Origin: Sipunculus nudus
Lineage: Eukaryota > Annelida > Sipuncula > Golfingiida > Sipunculidae
Assembly: GCA_026874595.1 (NCBI GenBank)
Contig: CM049316.1
Coordinates: forward strand, 13,072,839 to 13,136,838
Length of the DNA: 64,000 nt
Reading direction: 5' to 3'
Made by a program: the position numbers and the translations under genes. Shown one piece after another: positions 11,760 to 22,333 of the stretch. A model generated the notes under the pieces. It was not told the DNA's origin. It did no database searches and saw nothing but the letters and a program-made list of their open reading frames with translations. Each line of letters begins with the position of its first letter. Position 1 is the stretch's first letter.

Positions 11760-14182
11760 CAAGTGACCCATGGGTCATGACGCTCAGCTGTCAAGCATGA
11801 CCTGCGACATCATGGGCTGCAATTCACAACTTCTAGTAAAATTGTTGCAGAACCGATATGCCAATTTTGTTTAAACTTTCTACATTTCCATAAATTCTTA
11901 TCATATATGTCTGGTTAAAACATAGTAAATGATGGTCTGAGGCAAAATGTATGGTTGTTGAGCTATCTGGAACTAATCCCACAGCTTGCTCGATACCTGT
12001 CAGTCTCAAAAGGAATACCACACAGGCCACATATAAGATCAAAATATAGCAAAAGATCAAGGAAATCCATGCAAGAATTATTGTGAAACGGGTGCTTCCA
12101 TATTAATATTTATTTAATACAAGCCAACTGTACTGAGCTTTCATAAATGATGGTCATATTTATTAAGAAATCTTTGACCCAATGCAAGATTACATTAATA
12201 TACATCCCACTGCATTCACTTTAATAGTTCTTGAGATAATATGTTCTAAAGGAATTTAAAGATGGCGTCCTGGTGGCCATATTGGATTTCTGACAGGTCG
12301 GAAATTGAACAACAAACATCCTCTACAAGGGACCAAACACCATAAAAAAATCACAGAAACTGTCCTGGCAAAAGGATTTCTAAAATGGCTACCTGGCAGA
12401 CATAATGGTTTTCTGACAAGTCACACATCCTCCAATAAGACACTAAACTTGTAGCAATTGCTTCAAAGAATGTAACAGTTATGAATGTCCAAAACAATTC
12501 AAAAGGCATGATCAGGTTGGAGAGCTCTCATATCAGATTTATGAACATGCAAATGTAAAAAGTGCAAGTCCAATTTGTTTTAATTATCAGCTTGCTATTC
12601 AATGGGGTCAGCAGGGTAGGTAAACTGCAAAACCTAAAAGAAAAGAAATGCAGAAAGCATCACTAAGAGTCTTGTAATCAAATAAAGCCATCCTAAATCC
12701 AGGTACAGACCCACATATTATCAGAACAAACACTTGCTGGTATATCTGATGATTTGTATAATAATATTCAGATATCTAGAAAACTAAGTTTATTGCTATG
12801 ATTCCATGATATAAACTGCAAAATGTTCCCATCATTTTATAAGTCAGTAGCTAAACTTAACACTTAACTCTCATAGTCTTAATGCCTGGCCAAAGCATTC
12901 CGGCAACAGTGTTTTTGTTATGCACTAATGATATATCCTTATCACTCCATGAGCTGATACAAAAGGGAGTCATATATCACAAGTGTCACTGACAATTATG
13001 GGCACATAGTGAGATGTACCAGTTGTGAGTGCCATATGGTTATATATACAAGAAAAAAGAAAAATAGAGATATAAGTTACAAAATAAGTTATTGTGAACA
13101 TCCCTGACCTATGACCTTGGCCTTTTGCCAACATATCAACTGGATTCTTTCTAAATGATGGGTAACTACTTACCACTTACATCTGGCCGGGTGTAATTAC
13201 TTGGCAACCAATGAGTGAATAACTTAGACCTGCAACCTTTAACCTCCTGACCAGCTGACCTCAAAATCAATTAGTTATTTCTTCATGCAAAAAGACCCAT
13301 AAATATGAAGTTTGAATCAAATTCAGTGATGCATAGATGTGGCATATGTGAAAGACTGAAGGTTTGGGTTGAACAGTTTCACTTGAAATATGTTCACAAG
13401 CATTTAGAACAATATTGTGACCTTGACCTTTGACCTTTTGAACTCAACATCAATAGGCTTCTTCTCCTATTGGTAGGTAAGCCATATATGACAGATGGAA
13501 AGTATAGATTGAAAAGTTTGCTGAAAATGACTCCACGCAAGAAGAGGGTGCTGTGAACTTGACCTTTGACCTCAAAACAACAGGTCTTTTCCCCTGTTGG
13601 CAGAGAAGCGATATCAGTGCTGAAAGGTTTGGAATGAAAGGTCCAGCTTGAAATGTGTCCACAACCTTTTCAAAGAAGTGGATCCTGTGACCCTGACCTT
13701 TGATCTTGTGACCTCAACATCTATAGGATTCTTCTCCCACTTAGTAGGTGAGCTATATGTGAAAGATCAAAGAATTGGGATGAAAGGTTTGGCTTAAAAT
13801 GCATCCTGAGGCTTTTCAAAGAAGTTGGTTCTGTGACCTTGACCTTTGACCTTGTGACCTCAAAATCATTATGGTTCTTCCCCTGTTGGTAGGTGAGCTG
13901 TATGTGAAAGATGGAAGGTTTGGGATGAAAATTTTGGCTAAAAGAATTATTTCTGGGGGGTGCAAACACACCCCATAACTACGAGAAATAGGTGGCAGTG
14001 ACCTATCTGGTTTGCAAGGAGATCTTTTTAGAACCTCTAAGACTGCATAGGGTTCATGGCCCTAGCCCCTATGGTTACGATTTGTGCCCTGCTAACGGCC
14101 GGCCGGCTGGACAGACGGAAGGACGCCGGACAAAGACCCATCGCTATAGCCCAGCATGACTGAAAGTCAGCTGAGCTAAAAA
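11760..14182 (+). mobile_element. Family C element, divergent member (~2.4 kb)
   Basis: The left end is the palindrome GACCCATGGGTC (11765-11776) with GCTCAGCTGT. The right end is TAGCCCAGCATGAC-TGAAA-GTCAGCTGAGCTA at about 14146-14177, with a short GGACGG tract before it. The interior differs from the 2.7-kb copies: from about 13095 to 13950 it consists of units of about 130-150 bp, each opening with a GACCTTGACCTTTGACC-like motif. The two subtypes share only ends and general plan. No protein-coding frame for mobility is seen. Confidence 0.75.
13095..13950 (+). repeat. ~135-bp degenerate tandem units with GACCTTGACCTTTGACC cores
   Basis: Cores occur near 13109, 13420, 13558, 13690 and 13838, each followed by a CAACATCAATAGG-like stretch and a TAGGTGAGCTATATGTGAAAG-like stretch. 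The array forms the 3' half of the 11760-14182 element. Confidence 0.75.
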
Positions 14183-15003
14183 GGACATTATTGTAGTCAT
14201 TCAATCAAACAGATTGTGATTTATCCCTAAAATACAAGTGTGCATATGGTATCATGAGTTATGCCTCTTAATCCTGCAGCACATGGTTCCCGCAACCTTT
14301 CATTTTTCTGATAAATAATTAACACCATTCATCCATGGTGCTTAGACAATGCATGAAGGGTAAACGTTACCTCCCTAAGGAACATCAGTCTTTCAGTGAA
14401 ATATATAGCATTGAGTAATCTCTTACTGTTCCTTATAATTAAATATTATCGCAGATTTTTGAAATAACAAAAAAAATACCAAGAGAACAATACTTATTAA
14501 ACCTGTAAAACACGTCAGCAATTACTTGCACACATGTTTTAAGATATTGTCACACTATACAATATCAATCTAAGGTGACCTTGTGCTTCACTATCAACTG
14601 ATATAACCAGCGTAGCAGGCTTTACTTGGTCTATAGTTTCTTTGTTCTGGGCCCTGTGTTTCCTGGATGAATCCAGAAGCTTAGAACACAGGGAAGGGAA
14701 TGTCATATACACATCAAACTTTACACATACAAGCTATTTTATATAAATTTAAAGTTTCTGCTATCTTTTCATGTTTAGATTTTATCAGTATTTAAAATAA
14801 CTATGCTTTTTCTACGAAAAATATTTTAATTATTTGTAATATCTCATTGGTCCATGAATGTTCTACTTTAAAATTTAAGATGCATACATCAGATTAGATT
14901 AAGTACTGTAAGTTTTATGAGCTTTTTTTATGACTAAAGATTAAATGTGATCAAGATCCGGCCTATCTTTTTTGTGTATAGCACACAGCCTTATAAAGAA
15001 TGG
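14183..15003. other. Non-coding sequence upstream of the 33-bp satellite
   Basis: AT-rich; no gene or known element was recognised. A single diverged copy of the satellite motif (ACAATATCAATCTAAGGTGACC) appears at about 14559-14580. Confidence 0.4.
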
Positions 15004-16125
15004 GCTTTACTATATAATATCAACCTAGGTTACCCTAGTCCTCATTGTAAATATATCACTGACCTTGATTACCAATAGGCCTTAGTATAATGTTAACCCA
15101 GGTATCTCTAGGCCTCGCCGTGATATCAGCCTTGGTAACCCTAGGTGTCACTTTAATATCAACCCAGGTAAGGAAAGGCCTCACTAAAATATCTACCAAG
15201 GTAACCCCAGGTTTCACAACAACAGCAACCCAGGTAACCCTAGGTGTCACTTTAATATCAACCCAGGTAAGGAAAGGCTTCACTACAATATCTACCAAGG
15301 TAACCCCAGGTTTCACAACAACATCAACCCAGGTAACTCTAGGTGTCACTTTAATATCAACCCCCATAAGGAAAGGCTTCACTACAATATCTACCAAGGT
15401 AACCCCAGGTTTCACAACAACATCAACCCAGGTAACCCTAGGCGTCACTACAATATCAACCCAGGTAACCCTAGGCCTCACTTCAATATCAATCCAGGTA
15501 ACCCTAGGCCTCACTACAATATAAACCCAGGTAACCCTAGGCCTTACTGCAATTTCAACCAAGGTTACCCTAAGTTCACTTAAATATCCATCCATGTAGG
15601 CCAAAGTCTCTTTATGATATCAACCTTGGTAAAATCTAGGTGTTACCATAATATCAACCCAAGCAACCCTAGACCTTACTATAATATTAACCTTGGTAAA
15701 CCCAGATGTCACTTTAACATCAACCCAGGTATTGAAAGGGCTTGCACATCTCTACAGTACCAATTCGGGTAACCCTAAGCCTCACTATAATATCCACCCA
15801 AGGATCCCTCAGCCTCATTACAATATCCCCCAAGTTAAATGTAGGCTTCACTGGTATATCAACCCAGGTAACCATAGGCCTCACTACAATATCTACCCTG
15901 GTAACCCTAGGCCTCACTACAATTACAACCCTTGTAACCCTAGGCTTCACTACAATTTCAAGCCTGGTAACTCTAGGACTCACTACAACATCATCCCAGG
16001 TAACCCTAGGCCTCACTACAATATCATCCCAGGTAACCCTAGGCCTCACTACAATATCAACCCAGGTAACCCTAGACCTCAATATAATATCAAACCAGTA
16101 ACCCTAGGTCTTATCACAAAATTGT
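15004..16125 (+). repeat. 33-bp satellite with a 99-bp higher-order unit
   Basis: About 33 units of a 33-bp monomer built on CCAGGTAACCCTAGGCCTCA and CTACAATATCAA. Between about 15130 and 15430 three monomer types alternate as a 99-bp block repeated three times; the rest is a simpler monomer array. Because 33 is a multiple of three, long open frames exist on both strands. They have no start, splice or family support and are not genes. The array lies in the proposed intron 1 of paralogue 2. Confidence 0.93.
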
Positions 16126-16384
16126 ACAATGCAACCCCCAGCTTTAAAATCATGGCAAGTCAGGCCTTAGAAACACCATTACCTTATATAAACCAAGGGC
16201 TAACATCATTATGTACTATCACAAAACAAGCTACCAGTGCATGGCATTCTTTGGGAAACAGTAAATGCTGGTATGTCGGGTATTTCATAAGCATCACTCA
16301 AGATTTTACATAGAAAGCCTGTATAGAAATTAAGTTGTAATAATACCAGAATAAATGTTCTTGCTATGAGATCATCAATATTTA

Positions 16385-16517
<133 letters not shown>

Positions 16518-16528
16518 TTTTTTTACAG

Positions 16529-16571
16529 ATTGTTGCATATGCAGTAGTGGCCATGTGTATTTTTGCAGCAG
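16529..16571 (+). CDS. Paralogue 2 signal-peptide exon
   Basis: 43 bp between TTTTTTTACAG and GTTGGT. It encodes [14 protein letters not shown], a typical hydrophobic core ending in small residues, then one base that completes a valine codon with the next exon. Paralogue 3 has the equivalent exon at 34578-34611. Confidence 0.75.
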
Positions 16572-19500
16572 GTTGGTAACCTTTATTTAAATAAATAGAT
16601 AAATTTATCCACACTCTTCTTTCTTTAACAAGACTTTGTAACAGCCTCCATTTTTTAATGCTTGTTTAACTAAATATCATTTACATGTGAAGAAATTTAA
16701 TCTGGTTTCTGACTGTGACAGGGACTTACACACAACAATCCAGTTGTCAACCAGGCTCTGCGTACTACTCCTGTGGGATCTAGGGGTGTGTCATCCTAAG
16801 TGCTGGGACATAATACCAAGGAACTCCCAAAAGGTGCACTCGTTTGTGAGTGAAACAGGACTGTTGGGCACAGTCTGCCCATTAAGTCTGCAGAGTGCCA
16901 GCGCCTCAGTTGAGATTCAAACTCACTATCTCCTAGCTCTGAGCCCTGTGATCCACCACTAGACCCTCTAAGCCAGTTTCCACTTTTCTCTTCTTGGAAC
17001 AGTTATCTGCTTATAAGGAATAAAAAGTGATTTCGGTTTGTCTGCAACATAATGTACCCCACCCCTTGCAGGCTTATGAGTTTATTTTTCTATATCTATA
17101 TTCGCTTCTTTTGCTTCCAGATTTTATTTATAATCCTTATGCAGTCCAGTTAAATGTTTGCTAGTGTTTAGCGGTGTGAGGATGAATCTATTACATTGAT
17201 GATTGGTTTTTCTTTTAAAATCAGTTAAATCAATTGGATTTTTTAACAATTGATCACAAACAATTATGTATACACATCATAAGAAGTCATATTATCATGA
17301 TAGAACATTCCTAATCTGTTAGAGATAAAAGAACGACGGGGTACAAAACAGCAAACAGCTACATATAAGAGTAAACAATAAAATCATTACATTGAACTTT
17401 AAGCCTGATGTAAAAGTAAGACTGAATTTACTCAGTCAATATTTTAGGTATAAATCTATGCAGCATATTTCATGCTAATAAAGATGGTAACTGAAATAAT
17501 AGATTAACCATAGATTATTGTTTTTTTAGGATTCCAGCATAAAATAGGATTTTAAAACTGCATGATTCCTTCCACTACTAGTGCTGCATGTGGCTATATG
17601 AGTTAAATTGAACATAATGGGATTTTATTGCATTTACAGTATTTACAATAACTATCCCTTGTTCGTTACAGTGAATTCTAAAAGATACTGTAAACAGGAT
17701 ACAGACTGCTCCTCCCTGGGCGGGCTCTACTGCATCAAGAGCTCATGTAATTATGGTATCTGCGCCTGTCAACGATCCACGGTCGCTCGCTGGCTGGGCT
17801 CAGAGCGCCTGTTCCAGTGTGTGCCTTGTGAGTGTTAAAGTCTTCATCTATGTTCTTATGCGTTAAAAATATTCAAGACATTTTGTTGGAAATAAAATTT
17901 CATTGTCAAAAATTGTCCAGGAAATTAATATCATAGATGAGTGGTCAGTCTCACTGAGTTGAGATTCAGAACAACCCATTCATCCATTCTTGAGAAGTCT
18001 AATTGTTTGAGTTATTTTGGATTAAATATGGCGTTATTCAAGGTCATTCTCCTGGTAAAGGTCACAACCCTGATTTAAATGAAATAGGCTTTACCCTATA
18101 ACCCATATCTATGCATGTATAATATATATATATATTGATCACAATATTGTCAAGAAGCAGCGATAAGGGTACTCACACGTATAATTAAGAACAAGAAAAG
18201 GATTTAAGTTGGCACTTCCAATCTCCTATATAAGAAAAACCTGTCTAAGTACTTTTGGTCGACCCAATTTTCAGTCAATCTTTTTAAAGATATTGAATGT
18301 TCTATGGGATTTACACCCAAAAGGTCAAGGTCATTCTCCTAGTAAAGGTCATGACCCAATTTTTATACAATTGTTCTGTAGTGAAAAAAATTGGAGAGAG
18401 CTGCTCCACTGATGGTGACACTGGAGTTTGTGGTGCGCTGGGTTCTAGGTGCGAGTCTGGGATCTGTGAATGCGGCAGTGGAGTGTCTGTCTGGGGTGGA
18501 GAATACTGCGCGTCAGACTCGCAGCAGACCGGTCCAGGTGACTCCTGCAGTGGCAGCATTGGAAACTGTGCTTTGTCGACTGGCAGTGTCTGTGTCTCTA
18601 CAACTGGTGCAAACTGGCATGACGAAGTCATCGGTTACGATTACCCTACATGCTCTTGTCCCAATGACAGATATCTGGCTATCTTCAACTGGTACGATAC
18701 CTTCGATTTCATTGGTCGCAAGCAGCCCAACTGTTTTCCAAGTAGGTGCAACTCTATCTTGATTTTTACAAGAAACTTAATAGATTTTAAAATTTAATTT
18801 TAATTTTTTTTTATTCTATCTGGATTATTTTAACAAACTGTATGGATTTCCAGATTTTACTTTAGTTTTCATTTTTTCTATCTGGATTTTAACAAAAAAT
18901 GAATCAGATTTTTTTTCAATATTATTTTAGTTTTTTGTCCAATTCTATATGCTTCTTAACAAGAAACTAAAAAAATGTTGAGATTTTATTTCAGTGTTCA
19001 TTTTTTTTAATTGTATTTTTAATTTAATACGAATGATTCAGAATACAATTCAAGTAGTTTAATACATTTTTGAGGACTCATATGAAATATGAATATGTCC
19101 CATTATATCTGCATTAATGTGTACACTAGATTTCTATCATCACAAAATACAGGTAGTGGACCTTTTATGATATTTTTAATTAAAAAAGTGAAAATTTGAA
19201 ACTGATCTGAAAAATCTCCCTTAAAAGGATTCTAATGAGGTCCTTCTGCAGGAGCTGGTGCTTTGTATGAACTATCAAATAATATGTTACCAATTTATTC
19301 AACATAGAACCTCCAGTGACAACAACAAATTACAAAATAAACTAGAATACGGGTAGTCGACAAGCGACTATGTGTATCCGCCAAAATCAGAGTAGGACAG
19401 GTTAAGGCAGGCATGGAATGATAGGCAAGTGGAAATAGAGTTACATGTGTTACATATTAGAATGGATTTCTGCCATGTAAACATGATTGTAGGTGGCGCC

Positions 19501-22294
19501 ACCTGTTATTTGAACGAGAAATTATCCAAGATGTATACACATGCAAAATTTCAGGTTGAAACGTCAAACCACTGCAGAGATATGAGTGATTTTATCCCAC
19601 AGCAGACAAACAGATGGACGCTCTGCAAAAATGGCTGCAGGTGGAGCCACCATTTTTGTGTATGTTATAAAGCTATCCAAGAGCTACATATGTGTAAAAT
19701 TTTTTTTCCTGATTGGTCAAATGGGTCCGGAGATATAAGCATTTATGTCTGCAGTGTGAACATGAATGAAGCTAGCGCCACCTGTCATAAATCAAGAAAG
19801 CTATCCAGGATGTATATGCATGCCGAATTACAGGTAATTTGGTCAAACCACTGCAGAGATATGAGTGATTTTAACCCAAGGCAGACAAACAGATGGACGC
19901 TGTGCAAAAATGGCTGCAGGTGGCGCCACCATTTTTGAGTATGTTATAAAGCTATCCAAGGGCTACATTTGTGTAAATTTTTTTTCCCGATTGGTTGAAC
20001 GAGTCCGGGGATATAAGCATGGATGTCTACAGCGTGAACGTGTGTAGGTGGCGCCACCTTTCATAAAATCAAGAAAGCTATCTACGATGTATACGCATGC
20101 CGAATTTCAGGTGTTTAGTCAAACCACTGCAGAGATAAGAGTGATTTTAACCCAAGGCAGATGAACAGATGGACACTGTGCAAAAATGGCTGCAGGTGGC
20201 ACCACCATTTTTTGTGTATGTTATAAAGCTATCCAAGGGCTACATTTGTGTAAAAATTTTTACTTGATCGGTCAAACGGTTCCCGAGATATGTGGGTTTA
20301 TGTATGGAAACAGACGCACAAATGGACGCTGGGCAGAGAGGAAAGGTCAGTGGTCAATGCCAATTGGTTAGGCACCAGTTCACATGTGACCCGAAAATTG
20401 GTGTAAGTTTCGGAAATATCTGACCAGTAGTTTCAGAGGAGTTCTCTGGAAATGAACGCGGCGGCGGCGGCGGGACCCAGTCAAAAACATAGTATCCGCA
20501 AAACTTCATTTTGGCGGATACAATTACCCATTATGAAGAATGGTTGAGCCAATTCATCAGTGCTTAAATACATCATGATCACAGACAGTTAGTATGCACA
20601 TCCAAAGAAGTCATTTTATCCTGATAACATATTCTTATTCTGTTTGAGATATAAGAAAGACAGGCACAAAACAGCTAACAGTTTTAAAACTTGATGAGTA
20701 AATGTGACCAAATCAACCATGACCTTGACCTTTCAGCATGATGTACAAGTTCGACTGAATTTATTCGGTCAATATTTTAAGGATAATCCTATACAGCATA
20801 TCTCATGGATATATATAGATGGAACATAAAATATTCAATTAATAAACAATCATCAGCCAATTATTACCTTTCCATCATTGCATATGACTTTACAAATGAT
20901 TGCTACCACTAACATGTATGATATAAGATGTTTTAAGCACTGTTTGTTTTCCCTGAACATGACGGGGTTTCATGTCTCTAATAAACCATTTCCTTTGAGG
21001 TAGGGCATAACCTAGTGGATAAAACATTGGACTTCAGAGCTGAAGGTTCCTGGTTCGAACCCTACTGATGCGGCCTACATGGCAAAATTGTAAAATATTG
21101 GAACCCTACTGATGCGGCCTACATGGCAAAATGGTAAAATATTGGAACCCTACTGATGTGGCCTACATGGCAAAATTGTAAAATATTGGAACCCCACTGA
21201 TGCGGCCTACATGGAAAAATATTGTACGAACCTCAGAGGTTTATGACTTCTTGTTTATTCCTTACCCTGTGCATATGAAACCTGAAATCCAGAAGGCTTA
21301 TTATATGTATCATTCTAACTGAATGGATACCTTCAGCCTCATTTAATAGACAGTGCCATCAACATTCCACGGACCTATCTTTTAAAAACAGAAAACCTCT
21401 GCTTTGGTGATACTATGTATGTTATTTCTGACAGAATATGTTGGAGCTTACTGCCTGAAGAACTCTGACTGTGCCAACATCGGTGGCACCAGTACAGCTG
21501 AGTGTGTCAGCAACAAATGTGTATGTCCATCTGGTTCAGTTCAACACTATGATAAAAGCCAGTGTAATAACGGAACAGGTAAGATCAAAAAGAAAGTTTC
21601 AATGGTTATCCAAATCTGACATACGCTGTGCCATAATGCTATATATTATAAAAATAAAGTGTAAACCTCGTGAGAAATATAATATAAAATTTTCTAAAAA
21701 TATCAAATTAATAATGTGCAAACTGATGACAAAAATGCATAAATTAAACAAATTTTTTTGTTGTATGCTGTGTTTATAAACAGGATATACTGATGATTTC
21801 TTTGGTTTGTGACATGAGAAACCAAATCTTAATCATGGGTTCTCTCTTCAGTGTATTTCAGTCATCCTAATCAGGTAGTAACGCCAATAAGGCAAAAAAA
21901 AATTGAAAGTATGGTTCTCAGGCACCGCTGCGTCAATTTTAACCCCCCGCATCAAAAATTTTTATCCTGATTTTCATCTTTCAAGAAGACAAAATAATAC
22001 AATTTAGTTAAGATTTCCTTTGTTATGTAGTGCTTTTGCCTGTTTAGCAAAACAATTCTGTTATTTTCATGCTTTTCCCTGATCATATGACAATTTTATC
22101 AAAACATACAAAAAAAAGTAACATAAAATATCACCCGCCTGCACTGGTTTCTGAAAAAAAAGTGCCTGAGAACCATACCTTTTTTTTATTTTGGCCTAAA
22201 CACATTTATATATGTATACAGTAATAACCGTTTTACTAGACAGGTCAGTTTATAATCAATGTGAATGCTTTTGGTTCATTCAAGGGTGGTTTTA

Positions 22295-22333
<39 letters not shown>

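Noticed and set aside
15056..16313. Long open frames on both strands (up to about 206 codons) with repeated VTWVD-like or VTLGLT-like peptides
   Set aside because: They lie entirely in the 33-bp satellite (plus adjoining sequence), whose period is a multiple of three. Frames are open on both strands and lack start context, splice sites or family similarity.
16687..16962. 91-codon open frame
   Set aside because: It overlaps the minus-strand SINE and reads its antisense. No splice or family support.
18311..18631. 106-codon minus-strand frame and an overlapping plus-strand frame (18391-18762) over the 12-Cys exon
   Set aside because: Shadow frames of the exon 18382-18741, whose frame is confirmed by its paralogue and by cysteine conservation. 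The same applies to 43071-43271 and 43177-43425.
19429..19938. 169-codon open frame in intron 4 of paralogue 2
   Set aside because: It falls inside the tandem units of the family B element and does not continue into the third unit. No domain is recognisable; its repeated [14 protein letters not shown] peptide reflects the DNA repeat.
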